A program made the position numbers and the translations under genes. A DNA stretch of 64,000 bases from Nemesobacter sp965249045. GTDB lineage: Bacteria; Desulfobacterota_D; UBA1144; Nemesobacterales; Nemesobacteraceae. The DNA is taken from contig OZ252213.1 of NCBI GenBank assembly GCA_965249045.1, forward strand, positions 1,812,032-1,876,031, written 5' to 3'. A model generated the notes under the pieces. The model was not told the DNA's origin. It was given only the letters and a program-made list of their open reading frames with translations, and ran no database searches. Positions 45,959-54,873 of the stretch are shown here, in pieces. Each line of letters begins with the position of its first letter. The first letter of the stretch is position 1.

Positions 45959-47428
45959 TCACCCGATCCTGTAGTTGGGAGATTCCTTGGTAATTACGAT
46001 ATCGTGAACGTGACTTTCCTGAAGCCCGGCGTTGGTAATCTTTACGAACTTCGCCTTTTCCTGAAGCTCCTTTAGGGTTGCTGAACCGGTATAGCCCATT
46101 CCCGCTCGAAGCCCCCCGACCAGCTGGTAAATTATCGCCCCTATATTACCCCTGTAAGGAACCCTTCCCTCTATTCCTTCCGGAACAAGCTTGGCTTCCA
46201 TCATCTCATCGTCCTGGGCGTAGCGATCTTTGCTCCCGGCCCTCATCGCTTCAATCGAACCCATGCCACGGTACACCTTGTAGGTTCTCCCCTGGTAGAG
46301 AACGACCTCCCCGGGAGCTTCATCAGACCCGGCAAGCAGATTTCCTATCATGACGGAATCCGCCCCGGCGGCAAGCGCTTTGGTTATATCCCCCGAGTAT
46401 TTTATTCCCCCGTCGGCTATTACGGGTATATCGTGTTTTTTCGCTACGGAACAGACCTTTATTATGGCGGTTATCTGTGGCACCCCTATGCCGGCTATCA
46501 CGCGCGTTGTGCATATCGATCCGGGACCGACCCCTACCTTAAGACAATCCGCACCCGCTTTTATAAGATCCTCGGCCCCTTCAGATGTGGCTATGTTGCC
46601 TGCCACAAGATTTATATCGGGGTGCTTTTTCCTTATGCGGGCCAAGCTGTCGAGCACCCTCTTCGAATGTCCGTGGGCGGTATCTACCACTATGACGTCA
46701 CAACCCGCCGCAACAAGCTCATCCACCCGCTCCTGGCTGTGCTTATCAACCCCGACCGCGGCTCCAACGAGAAGTCTTCCCATCGTGTCCTTAGACGCCT
46801 TGGGGAACTTCTCTATTTTCTCTATGTCCTTCATGGTTATAAGGCCACGAAGCTTGAAGCTGTCGTCGACGACCGGAAGTTTTTCTATCTTGAACTTGTG
46901 AAGAAGCTCCTTGGCTTCCAGAAGAGTGGTACCTTCTTTGACGGTGACAAGCTCTTTTCTGGGAGTCATGACCTTGTCGATTTTAAGGTCCATGTTCTTT
47001 TCGAATCTTATGTCCCTGTTGGTGATTATTCCGTGAAGAGTGTTGTCGGGCTTTACGACGGGAAGACCCGAGATATCGTTTTTAACCATTATCTCAAGAG
47101 CTTCTCTGACCCGGGTTCCCGGACGTACGGTCAGGGGATTCACTATCATTCCGCTTTCGTACTTTTTTACCCTCTCAACCTCGCCCGCCTGTTCAGGGAT
47201 GGAAAGGTTCCTGTGGATTATTCCTATGCCGCCTTCCTGCGCCATGGCGATTGACGTCCGAAACTCCGTTACGGTATCCATGGCCGCGCTCAGTATGGGA
47301 ATATTAAGGGTTATACGCCGGGTAAGGCGCACCGACACGTCAACTTCGCTGGGAAGAACTTCCGAGTAGCTTGGTGATAGTATTACGTCGTCAAAGGTAA
47401 GCGCTTCTTCAAAAACAAAATCCTGCAT
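45959..47428 (-). CDS. guaB: IMP dehydrogenase
   Basis: GuaB oxidises IMP to XMP, the rate-limiting step of GMP synthesis. The 489-residue product contains two CBS domains (about residues 95-205), the catalytic cysteine in GPGSICTTR, GGIKYSGDI and the flap. It is five bases downstream of a small basic-tailed gene and upstream of guaA. Confidence 0.97.
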   Translation of the reverse strand: MQDFVFEEALTFDDVILSPSYSEVLPSEVDVSVRLTRRITLNIPILSAAMDTVTEFRTSIAMAQEGGIGIIHRNLSIPEQAGEVERVKKYESGMIVNPLTVRPGTRVREALEIMVKNDISGLPVVKPDNTLHGIITNRDIRFEKNMDLKIDKVMTPRKELVTVKEGTTLLEAKELLHKFKIEKLPVVDDSFKLRGLITMKDIEKIEKFPKASKDTMGRLLVGAAVGVDKHSQERVDELVAAGCDVIVVDTAHGHSKRVLDSLARIRKKHPDINLVAGNIATSEGAEDLIKAGADCLKVGVGPGSICTTRVIAGIGVPQITAIIKVCSVAKKHDIPVIADGGIKYSGDITKALAAGADSVMIGNLLAGSDEAPGEVVLYQGRTYKVYRGMGSIEAMRAGSKDRYAQDDEMMEAKLVPEGIEGRVPYRGNIGAIIYQLVGGLRAGMGYTGSATLKELQEKAKFVKITNAGLQESHVHDIVITKESPNYRIG

Positions 47429-47433
47429 AGCAG

Positions 47434-47811
47434 CTAGCCAGCCTTCTTTGTGGTGGTGACTTTCCTTGCCCTGGGTTTTCTTGTTTTCGGGGCGGGTTTT
47501 GCTTTTTGCTTATCGTCGGGAACAGCGCTCCCGCTCATGCTTTGAAAACCTTTTCTGAAAAGATCGAGAATTTTCTTCCTTGCGTCGGAAGCCTCCACCC
47601 CGAGTTCAATCTCTATTTCCTGCTCTTTTTCCAGGAGATTCAGAAAAACGGATACGATACCCACGTAAGTAGTGTCATCTACTTTTTCAAATCCCATGGA
47701 TCTCAAAAGCTTTTTCGGAACGACCGGGAACTGGAAATCAACGGTGCCGACGGACTCTTTGGAAAGGGAACCGTCTTGACTTATGCTTATTTTTATTCGT
47801 GTAGATTTCAT
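47434..47811 (-). CDS. Hypothetical protein with basic tail
   Basis: A 125-residue protein with a beta-rich start (RIKISISQDGSLSKE), a hydrophobic middle helix and a strongly basic Lys/Arg/Pro tail (KTRKPRARKV) like that of DNA- or RNA-binding proteins. It lies five bases before guaB and is surely in the same transcript. Function unknown; it could link guanine-nucleotide synthesis to nucleic acids, which is speculation. Confidence 0.55.
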   Translation of the reverse strand: MKSTRIKISISQDGSLSKESVGTVDFQFPVVPKKLLRSMGFEKVDDTTYVGIVSVFLNLLEKEQEIEIELGVEASDARKKILDLFRKGFQSMSGSAVPDDKQKAKPAPKTRKPRARKVTTTKKAG

Positions 47812-47926
47812 TACTTAACCACCGGATTATTTCTATAAAGGAGACATAGTTTACTAAAAACGGCTTAATAAAGCAATTTCGGTCCTTGAACGCTCCCACC
47901 GAAGCAGCAACCGTGGGAGATTTACG

Positions 47927-48499
47927 CTAGCCCTCGGATATCACTTCGAAATCTGTAATCTCGATTTCGTACTTAAGGCCCAGAATCTTGTTCACGGAAA
48001 GATAAAAAGTGTTGAAGAAAACGGTGTTGCCGGGCTTTATGTTGAAATTGGCCGATGCCTCCGTGCCGGTAAGCACCGAGAGGTCATCCCCGCTTTTTCT
48101 GCTCAGTTTTTGAAGAGGATCATCCGTATCGGCGTTTCTAAGGTCCCGCAGGGAAAGGGTGTTGCCGGAATAAAAGTCCTGAACGTAAACGGTCCGCCCC
48201 GATACCTGGAAACTGCTTCTGAGCTTTATGTAGCTGACGGGCACGTCGCTTTCGTTCATGATCTCCCCGCGAACGAAGAAAAGATAGCCTTTCTTGGTTG
48301 TTATCCACCGGGAGTCGGTGTTTCTCACAATCAGTTTGCGGGAAATATCATCGCTTTGCCAAAACCATCGCTCGGGATAAAGTCCGAACTTAAAAACCCC
48401 CAGGCCGAGTGCGAGAACAACCCCTATCAGGATAAATATCCGCGGGTGGTTTCTCTTTTTTACCTCGTCTATTCCGTAAAATATCTTTTCCGTATCCAT
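47927..48499 (-). CDS. Membrane-anchored DUF3426-like protein
   Basis: About 190 residues from ATG 48499 (MDTEKIFYGIDEV). One membrane segment (about residues 20-38) is followed by a beta-sandwich domain with FVRGEIMNESDVPVSYIKLR, the signature of the DUF3426/FxLYD group, and NTVFFNTFYL. The frame extends to 48538. It shares its fold with the secreted repeat protein at 18.7 kb. Confidence 0.65.
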   Translation of the reverse strand: MDTEKIFYGIDEVKKRNHPRIFILIGVVLALGLGVFKFGLYPERWFWQSDDISRKLIVRNTDSRWITTKKGYLFFVRGEIMNESDVPVSYIKLRSSFQVSGRTVYVQDFYSGNTLSLRDLRNADTDDPLQKLSRKSGDDLSVLTGTEASANFNIKPGNTVFFNTFYLSVNKILGLKYEIEITDFEVISEG

Positions 48500-48769
48500 A
48501 AGTCCGGTCCCGGAAATAAAAAGCCTGCGAAAGGGCAAAGCGACGCCTTCGGAGGCAGATTATAACCGTAATATCCGCTTTTCCCACAAACGGAGTTGGC
48601 CTCGCGGAGCGCAAGCCGGACCGCTACCTGGAGAGCGCCCGAAGCCATTAACCGATTCATTTTACAACACATGTCCTTCAAGCTATAAATATTAGGGACA
48701 AAGAGCTTCAGGCTCTCCCCTGCGTACGGATTTAACCTCAGAAATAAGAACTTATCGGGAGAAAGAATC

Positions 48770-49597
48770 ATGAGCAGAACGCTTAAGAATCAGAAGACGC
48801 GTTTTTGGGTCTTTGTGTTTGCTGTAGGAATGATTTTCGGTGTTTCCGGCAATGCGGTTGCCCAAAGCGGCGGTTTTTACGTCGGCGCTTCGGCCGGGGT
48901 TGAGCGAGCGAGCATAGAACACGCGAAGACCGTTGACAGCACCGACGCTCCAGGCGATTTCCTGCAGAGCGGGAAGATCTATCACACCAGCGATTCCGCA
49001 AGCGAAACGGGTTTTGGAGGCGGACTGTTTGTCGGCTACCGCTTTAACCTAGATCCAAGCGGCACCCTATATTTAGGCGCCGAGATTGACGGGCGGTTCC
49101 ACGGCGGCACGACAAGCGGAATGCTTCCCGGAGACGGGCAGTCCGAGGACAGAAACCAGTACGGAGAAGCTTGGCCCGATGAGTGGAGCGTTGAGAGGAA
49201 AAACAGCTACGGGGTAACGTTTATGCTCGGCGCAAGTCCCCCGTTTCTGATTTCGCTTGTGGGTCCGGGCGCGGGCGTCTACGTGCTCGGCGGTCTGCGC
49301 CGCATGGACGCGGAGTTAACGGTTGATTCCAACGGCTGCTCAACTGGTCGCGAGCTTTGCGGTCCCGGAGATCTAACTTCAGGCAGCAACTCCTACGACG
49401 AGACTTTCTACGGATGGACGGTCGGAGGAGGCCTTGAGAAGACGATCGGAGACAAGATAGGAATCCGGGGCGAGATACGTCACACGCAGTACGGAAAAGA
49501 GGACCGGGAAACTTTTCCGGATGCCGCAGCCAGGGTTCCCATATCGCTTGACGGGAACGAAACCAGCTTTTCGCTCAGCGCCGTTTTATACTTCTGA
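48770..49597 (+). CDS. Outer-membrane beta-barrel protein
   Basis: A 275-residue exported protein: signal peptide to about residue 31 (GNAVAQS), then GGFYVGASAGVERAS and alternating strands, GFGGGLFVGYRFNLD, and a terminal aromatic strand SFSLSAVLYF, the usual barrel end recognised by BamA. It resembles OmpA-like/porin-family 8-stranded barrels. Its role is unknown. GGGAGA precedes the ATG. Confidence 0.75.
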   Translation: MSRTLKNQKTRFWVFVFAVGMIFGVSGNAVAQSGGFYVGASAGVERASIEHAKTVDSTDAPGDFLQSGKIYHTSDSASETGFGGGLFVGYRFNLDPSGTLYLGAEIDGRFHGGTTSGMLPGDGQSEDRNQYGEAWPDEWSVERKNSYGVTFMLGASPPFLISLVGPGAGVYVLGGLRRMDAELTVDSNGCSTGRELCGPGDLTSGSNSYDETFYGWTVGGGLEKTIGDKIGIRGEIRHTQYGKEDRETFPDAAARVPISLDGNETSFSLSAVLYF

Positions 49598-49610
49598 AAC
49601 GTTTTTGGCC

Positions 49611-50468
49611 CTACCAGAACTTGCTGTAGAGCTTCTCGGCGTTATTCCAGAAGATATTCTCTTTTAATTCCTCGGAAATGTCCGCGCCTTCTATTTTCCA
49701 GTATTCAGAAGCAAAATCGCTCCACGGAATATCCGACCCGAACAGGAAACGGTCGGCTCCTATGCCTCTTTCCTCAATTTCCTTGAGTATCCACGAGGAC
49801 CCGAAGCCCACGGCCCATGAGGAATCGGTGTATACCTGGTATCCGTCCTCAATCAGTTCGAAAAAGCGGGGAACGAACTTGATATGACCACTGACTCCGC
49901 CTCCCATGTGAACGACATGAATCTTGTTACGCTTCCCGTACTCTCTTATGAGGGCAAGCGCGTTATCGATATCGGAACCTCCCCCGGGACTCGTATGAAT
50001 ATGAAAGGGCATATCGTGCTCGGCTCCGGCGTCAAGAATCATATTCCAAAGTTCTGCGGATTCAGTGTCCCACTGCTCCGGGTCAAAAGTGCCGCCTAGA
50101 AGACACGTGGTTTTAAGAGCTATCAATCCCTTCTCGCCGATGAGCTTAAGCGCTTCCTGGGTTCGTTCCTTGTCCTTGGGCAGGGCGGAAACCCATATCG
50201 CGCCCAGCAGCCGGTCATGAGACGTTTCCGCGCTTTCCGCCACAAGCGGGTTAAGTTCAAAGGGCTGGGCGGAATCTGGATACCCGTAATTTGACATCAC
50301 AAGCGCCCTGTCAACCTTGTGCTTGTCCATTCCCTTTATATATTCCTCCGTGGTCTGGTAATCGGTTGTGGGCTTGACCGCTTCGGGCAAACCGTAATAG
50401 GCAAATCCCGGCACGGGACCGATATGACTGTGGTTATCAAATAACCGCTTTCTCCTGGTTATATTCAT
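49611..50468 (-). CDS. Amidohydrolase-family metal-dependent hydrolase
   Basis: A 285-residue TIM-barrel hydrolase of the amidohydrolase-2 (decarboxylase) group: DNHSHIG at the start (metal ligands), HIHTSPG mid-protein, VHMGGG and GSDIPWSD near the end. Enzymes of this type act on aromatic acids or lactones; the substrate is unknown. A good AAGGAGG precedes ATG 50468. Confidence 0.75.
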   Translation of the reverse strand: MNITRRKRLFDNHSHIGPVPGFAYYGLPEAVKPTTDYQTTEEYIKGMDKHKVDRALVMSNYGYPDSAQPFELNPLVAESAETSHDRLLGAIWVSALPKDKERTQEALKLIGEKGLIALKTTCLLGGTFDPEQWDTESAELWNMILDAGAEHDMPFHIHTSPGGGSDIDNALALIREYGKRNKIHVVHMGGGVSGHIKFVPRFFELIEDGYQVYTDSSWAVGFGSSWILKEIEERGIGADRFLFGSDIPWSDFASEYWKIEGADISEELKENIFWNNAEKLYSKFW

Positions 50469-50553
50469 GAACGACCTCCTTGATCTTGAAAATTCTTATA
50501 AAAACACCCATAAAACGATTGAGTTTTTACGGCATCCCGAAAGATCGTAAAAT

Positions 50554-50922
50554 TCAATGCGCCTGCATCTTTTCACCGACGCGCGCACGAAGGGATTTCT
50601 CGATGGAATCAGGTTTTTCCCCTTTTTCAAGCCTGTGGGCCACTTCACTGAAATCATCTCCGTAATCCCGCCCGGAGCGGCGGCTTTCTTTTCTCATCGT
50701 TTTAGCCAGCGATTTGCTGTCGTTTTCAGGAACTTCCGCTGAATCTGTCTTCTTGGGTTCTGTGCGGGTTCTGATTAATGAAGTCGAGGAGAGGACGCGC
50801 TTAAGGTCGCTTTGCCCGCATTCAGGACAGACCGCCTGCTCGTTTTCGGCTTCAGAAATAGTCAGAAAAAGTATCGAGACGATCTTTTTACAATCCCGAC
50901 AATCGTATTCATAGATAGGCAT
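50554..50922 (-). CDS. FmdB-type zinc-ribbon protein
   Basis: A 122-residue protein starting MPIYEYDCRDCKK with a second pair CPECG, the FmdB zinc-ribbon that many putative regulators share. The rest is charged and low in hydrophobic residues. It is the last gene before the IS element. Confidence 0.75.
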   Translation of the reverse strand: MPIYEYDCRDCKKIVSILFLTISEAENEQAVCPECGQSDLKRVLSSTSLIRTRTEPKKTDSAEVPENDSKSLAKTMRKESRRSGRDYGDDFSEVAHRLEKGEKPDSIEKSLRARVGEKMQAH

Positions 50923-51015
50923 TCAAATATTCCTATAATGACCAAGTATAAAGTAAACGCAACATTTCAGTCAAGCTAATCTTTAGCCCGGATTTCTCAC
51001 AAGGAGGTATAGAAA

Positions 51016-51081
51016 AAGGCCGTTGTATGTGTTATAATACAGTTATTGCAGTAACTTAAAACACAGGAGAACAACGGCCTT
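51016..51081 (+). promoter_or_regulatory. Hairpin arms around the transposase promoter and start
   Basis: AAGGCCGTTGT (51016-51026) is exactly complementary to ACAACGGCCTT (51071-51081), whose last base abuts the transposase ATG. Between the arms lie TATAAT (51033-51038) and the SD AGGAGA (51065-51070). Transcripts entering from outside would contain both arms and mask the start region; transcripts from the internal promoter would lack the first arm. Similar protection from readthrough transcription is known for IS10 and IS50. Confidence 0.55.
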
Positions 51082-52485
51082 ATGAGTACACAGTGTAACA
51101 CGAAACAAATCGAATTTCTACCCTTCAAAAGTCTCGAAACATCCGGGAACAGCCCCGGTTCTAAAAGAACCCGCAGAGTAATTGCTAAATTCGACTCTGA
51201 CAAAGTAAGTTCCGACGGCGGAGTGGCCCTGCTTCGCGAAGCCGAACACCGTTTTGGAGTCATCAGGAGGTTCGCCGAGTGCTTCATCGATCATCGAAAC
51301 CCCAATTACATCACCCACCCCCTATTCTCCATAGTGGCCCAGCGGGTGCTGGCAATCTGCTGCGGTTACGAAGACGTAAACGACCACGACAGGTTCCGGG
51401 GGGATCCCATAGCGGGGATGTTCTGCGGCACTTCTTGCGCCCTTGCGGGCAAAAGCACGGTAAACCGCATGGAGCTTACCACCGGGGGGATGGATCGCTA
51501 CAAGAAGATAGAGGCGGACTTCGGGGCGATTGACAGGCTGCTTGTGGATATGTTCATCAGGTTCCACAAAAAAAGGCCGAAGAAGATAGTGATCGATATA
51601 GACATCACGGACGATCCCCTGCACGGCAATCAGGAGGGCAGGTTTTATCACGGTTATTACGGGGGGTACTGCTACGCCCCCTCTTACATATTCTGCGGGC
51701 GCCATCTGCTTGGGTGTCGGCTCCGCGAAGCCAACCAGGATTCTGCGGCGGGAGCGGAGGAAGAACCGAAGAGGATTATCTCCCGGATTCGGAGCAGGTG
51801 GGAGAGCACGAGGATCATAATACGGGGAGATACGGGTTTTTGCCGGGACGAACTTATGAGGTGGTGTGAGCAAAACGGGGTTGATTACGTGGTGGGCATG
51901 GCAAGAAACTCCCGGTTGATGGAAAGGGTTAAGAAGCAGGTTCGGGGGGCTCACGCAGAGTATGTGGAAACCAAAAGACCGTCGAGGCGGTTTGTAAGCT
52001 TTATGTACAGTACCAGGGAAAGCTGGTCTCGAAGCCGCAGGGTGGTATGCAAGGCTGAGCATCTTGAGAAAGGGGCCAACACCCGGTTCATAGTAACGTC
52101 TGTTAAGCACGAAGAATATGACGCCAAGACTCTTTACGAGAAGGTTTACTGCGCCCGGGGGGAGATGGAGAACCGTATCAAGGCCCAGCAGCTTGAGTTG
52201 TTCTCAGACCGCACCTCAACTCACTACATGAGGTCAAACCAGTTGAGGATGTACTTCTCCGCCTTTGCCTGCGTGCTGCTTGAGCGTTTGAGACACAGCG
52301 GGCTTAAGGGAACCCGCTACGCGATGGCGCAGTGCGATACCATACGCCTGAAGCTGCTTAAGATTGGTACGCTGATAACAACGAGCGCCAGGAGAATTGT
52401 GCTGTCGTTCTCGGAGTTCTATCCGTACGCGGGCTTGTTCAGGCACGTGCTGGGCAGGCTGCGTGCGATTCCGTTGAATCAGTAG
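51082..52485 (+). CDS. IS1380-family transposase
   Basis: A 467-residue DDE transposase. Acidic catalytic positions are likely in IDIDITDDPLHG (about 166), IIRGDTGFCRDEL (about 253) and the C-terminal EMENRIKAQQLELFSDRTS (about 362); KVSSDGGVALLREAE and GYEDVNDHDRFRGDP are typical IS1380 N-terminal blocks. The frame is intact, so the element may be mobile. Confidence 0.93.
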   Translation: MSTQCNTKQIEFLPFKSLETSGNSPGSKRTRRVIAKFDSDKVSSDGGVALLREAEHRFGVIRRFAECFIDHRNPNYITHPLFSIVAQRVLAICCGYEDVNDHDRFRGDPIAGMFCGTSCALAGKSTVNRMELTTGGMDRYKKIEADFGAIDRLLVDMFIRFHKKRPKKIVIDIDITDDPLHGNQEGRFYHGYYGGYCYAPSYIFCGRHLLGCRLREANQDSAAGAEEEPKRIISRIRSRWESTRIIIRGDTGFCRDELMRWCEQNGVDYVVGMARNSRLMERVKKQVRGAHAEYVETKRPSRRFVSFMYSTRESWSRSRRVVCKAEHLEKGANTRFIVTSVKHEEYDAKTLYEKVYCARGEMENRIKAQQLELFSDRTSTHYMRSNQLRMYFSAFACVLLERLRHSGLKGTRYAMAQCDTIRLKLLKIGTLITTSARRIVLSFSEFYPYAGLFRHVLGRLRAIPLNQ

Positions 52486-52754
52486 GGAACAAGGGGTTGC
52501 GGACATGGTTGCCTGAGACTGCCGGGGGACAGTTGCGTCTGATATCGCTTCGCAAGGTAAGAACATACGGAAATAACCTGTAAATCGCTGCCGCCTACCC
52601 GAAAAAGAAACTCGCTCCCTGTCAGTTCAGCCGAAATCCAGATCCAACCCCAGAAAATTTACTTCTTACACCGCTTTGTGAGAAATGCAGGCTAGCGGTT
52701 CCAAGGAGCCGTCACGGCCGCTTTTTCCTTTTGCCGCAAGTCTCTTAAAAGCGG

Positions 52755-52798
52755 TTGACCTTGTCCACTAAAATTGATAATGTATTAAATATAGTGGA
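52755..52798 (+). promoter_or_regulatory. Candidate promoter and operator of the 53-64 kb cluster
   Basis: TTGACC (52755-52760) is followed by an AT-rich stretch with candidate -10 boxes GATAAT (52776) or TAATGT (52778). A perfect 7-base inverted repeat, TCCACTA (52764-52770) and TAGTGGA (52792-52798), brackets the -10 region, with half-sites 28 bases centre to centre. This is a plausible operator for the cluster's own HTH-cupin regulator. It sits between the IS right end and the first gene. Confidence 0.45.
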
Positions 52799-52819
52799 TA
52801 TGATACCAGATTAAACCTT

Positions 52820-53278
52820 ATGGCGAAATTTGAGTTTAAAATCATTACAAGCGAAAAAGATCTCGAAACTTATTACAAACTTCGTGAAGATATTTTCGTA
52901 AGGGAGCAGAAGATATTCTCCGGAACCGATATTGACGAATATGACAGGGCCGCGATACACATAGCGGCCATCGAAAAACCAGGCGCGGAAATGGTCGGGG
53001 GCGTGAGGTGCTACAACCTCGAGGGAAACACCTGGGTAGGAGGCCGTCTGAGCGCAGCACCCGGTTACCGAAACGGCGCAGTCGGTCGCCATCTCGTCAA
53101 ATTCGCGGTAGAAACCGTAAAGACAAGGGGATGTGAGCGGTTCATCGCGTACGTTCAGCCGCAGAACGTGAGATTTTTTGAAAGACTCAACTGGAAACGC
53201 TCGGGGGAGTCGATCATCTACCAGGGAAGACCCCATCAGTTGATGGAAGCCGAACTCGGAGCAGGGGGGAAGGCGTGA
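52820..53278 (+). CDS. GNAT-family protein of the Nit1 (MSMEG_0567 N-terminal/Sll0786) type
   Basis: A 152-residue acetyltransferase-fold protein. The start YYKLREDIFVREQKIFSGTDIDEYD and the acetyl-CoA loop region SAAPGYRNGAVGRHLVKFAVE are as expected for the GNAT partner encoded with nitrilase, radical SAM and AIR-synthase-like genes in Nit1 clusters. In mycobacteria it is fused to the AIR-synthase-like domain; here the two are separate genes overlapping by GTGA. First gene of the cluster. The acyl acceptor is unknown. Confidence 0.75.
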   Translation: MAKFEFKIITSEKDLETYYKLREDIFVREQKIFSGTDIDEYDRAAIHIAAIEKPGAEMVGGVRCYNLEGNTWVGGRLSAAPGYRNGAVGRHLVKFAVETVKTRGCERFIAYVQPQNVRFFERLNWKRSGESIIYQGRPHQLMEAELGAGGKA

Positions 53279-54282
53279 GTCGCAAAGTCACGGCAGGATT
53301 CATGAAGGAACTGGCCAAGTCCCTGCGCGGTTCTGCGAGACTCAGTGAAAAAACCAATATAAGGGACATCTGGAATTTCTTCCCCCAGTTCGCAAAGGTT
53401 GAAGGAAAACAGGTGCGCCTCGGCGATGACGCGGCGGCTATTGAACATGAAAGAGGCTACTTGCTAGCCGCGGCAGAAGGGGTATATCAGCCCCTTTTGA
53501 AATCAAACCCCTATCTTGCCGGAAAAACCTCGGTCTTAACGAACGTAAACGACATCTATTCAATGGGCGGAAGGCCTCTGGCGATTCTGGATGTGCTTTG
53601 CTCCGCAGACGCTGGCAAAACGGACGAGATACTCTCGGGCATATACGATAACGCCGAAAGATACAACGTCCCGGTAATCGGAGGCCACCTAAGCGGCGAA
53701 GCGAGCGAGTTGACCCTCGCCGTATTCATCCTAGGCAAAGCCAGGAAGCTTCTTTCGAGTTTTAACGCCAGAGAGGACGATGACCTGGTTATGGTGGTCG
53801 GCGGCGAAGGCAGATTTTATTCCGGCTTTAATTTCTGGGATTCCTCAAGCGGCTTAACCAAAACGGATGCGCTCCGGCATCTAGAGATCCTGCCCGAACT
53901 GGCGGAAGAAGAACTTGCCGACGCAGCCAAGGACATCAGCATGGCTGGCACTATCGGTTCTGTTCTGATGCTCCTTGAGTGTTCGCGAAAAGGCGCTGAG
54001 ATTCATATTGACGACATTCCGGTGCCACGGGGCGTCGGGTTGACCGAGTGGCTAGTTACTTTTCCGAGTTACGGTTTCGTTCTTTCCCTGAGGACGGAGA
54101 GAACTTCGGCAGTCCGCAGGAAATGCAGGGACCACGGCCTTTTATGCGAGAAGATCGGAGAGGTTCGCGTGGAGCGGAAAGTCTATTTCAAGAACAAAGA
54201 CAATCACAAGGAGCTTTTCTGGGATCTTGGGCGGGGATATTACATGGAACCCCCCGAATCGAAGGAGGCGGCCAATGAATGA
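53275..54282 (+). CDS. AIR-synthase-like protein (MSMEG_0567 C-terminal/Sll0787 family)
   Basis: A 335-residue PurM/HypE/ThiL-superfamily ATP-binding protein: LGDDAAAIEHERGY near residue 48, NVNDIYSMGGRPLAILDVL near 85, and GGHLSGEASELTLAV. Family members activate an amide, carboxylate or thiol by phosphorylation; in Nit1 clusters the substrate is not known. It starts with GTG 53275 inside the previous stop. The C-terminal end overlaps the regulator gene. Confidence 0.8.
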   Translation: MSRKVTAGFMKELAKSLRGSARLSEKTNIRDIWNFFPQFAKVEGKQVRLGDDAAAIEHERGYLLAAAEGVYQPLLKSNPYLAGKTSVLTNVNDIYSMGGRPLAILDVLCSADAGKTDEILSGIYDNAERYNVPVIGGHLSGEASELTLAVFILGKARKLLSSFNAREDDDLVMVVGGEGRFYSGFNFWDSSSGLTKTDALRHLEILPELAEEELADAAKDISMAGTIGSVLMLLECSRKGAEIHIDDIPVPRGVGLTEWLVTFPSYGFVLSLRTERTSAVRRKCRDHGLLCEKIGEVRVERKVYFKNKDNHKELFWDLGRGYYMEPPESKEAANE

Positions 54283-54862
54283 GCAGAACAAGGAGATTGA
54301 ACGTATAGTCGCGAGAGTTGGAGAAAAGATAAAAATTATCCGGATGGAAAAAGGGTGGTCCCTTAAAAACCTCTCGGACAGATCGGGTATATCCGCAGCC
54401 GCCATCCACAAGATTGAATCAAACGGAATTACTCCAACCATAACCACCATGATGAAAATTTCCGACGCGCTCGGGAAAAAAGTAAGCAATTTCGTCGAAG
54501 AGGAACCGGGAGACAAAGATGTTTGCCTGATAAATTCAAACGAGCGCAAACCCGTATTCACTTTTAAAAAAGGTCTGGACCTGCAGGGAATATCCGCCAA
54601 GCAGTACGGAGAGTTCATCATGACCGCCGCGTACGCCACGGTGGAAGTGGGCGCCTCAAGCGGCAAAAAAAGCATGAGTCACCGAGGGGAAGAACTGGTT
54701 TACTGTCTGCAGGGAAAAATGAGATTCGAAGTAAGCAAGAAAACTTATGATCTGCGGGCCGGAGACAGTCTGCATTTCAGAACCCATCTGGACCACAAAT
54801 GGAAAAATATCGGAAAAGTTCCCGCGAAATTGCTATGGGTGCTTTCTATCAAGGCTTCCTAA
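54275..54862 (+). CDS. XRE-cupin transcription regulator
   Basis: A 195-residue regulator with an N-terminal helix-turn-helix (residues about 10-65, KNLSDRSGISAAAIHKIESN) and a C-terminal cupin (residues about 115-190, SHRGEELVYCLQGKMRFEV, DSLHFRTHLDHKWKN). Cupin-HTH proteins often sense a small metabolite of the pathway they control. AGGAGG precedes ATG 54275, which overlaps the AIR-synthase-like stop. It probably controls this cluster, for example through the inverted repeat at 52764-52798. Confidence 0.85.
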   Translation: MNEQNKEIERIVARVGEKIKIIRMEKGWSLKNLSDRSGISAAAIHKIESNGITPTITTMMKISDALGKKVSNFVEEEPGDKDVCLINSNERKPVFTFKKGLDLQGISAKQYGEFIMTAAYATVEVGASSGKKSMSHRGEELVYCLQGKMRFEVSKKTYDLRAGDSLHFRTHLDHKWKNIGKVPAKLLWVLSIKAS

Positions 54863-54873
54863 GGAGTTGTTCT

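Larger units (their letters stand above)
50987..52691 (+). mobile_element. IS1380-family insertion sequence
   Basis: A complete element of about 1.7 kb around a single transposase gene. The ends are inverted repeats: left cccggatttctcacaagg and right, read inward, cctgcatttctcacaaag. They are flanked by TTAG on the left and CTAG on the right, a near-match for a 4-base target duplication. The exact ends could shift by two bases. It lies just upstream of the 53-64 kb cluster. Confidence 0.75.

Noticed and set aside
51322..52110. 262-codon open frame antisense to the IS1380 transposase
   Set aside because: Fully contained in the transposase gene; proline- and arginine-rich shadow composition.
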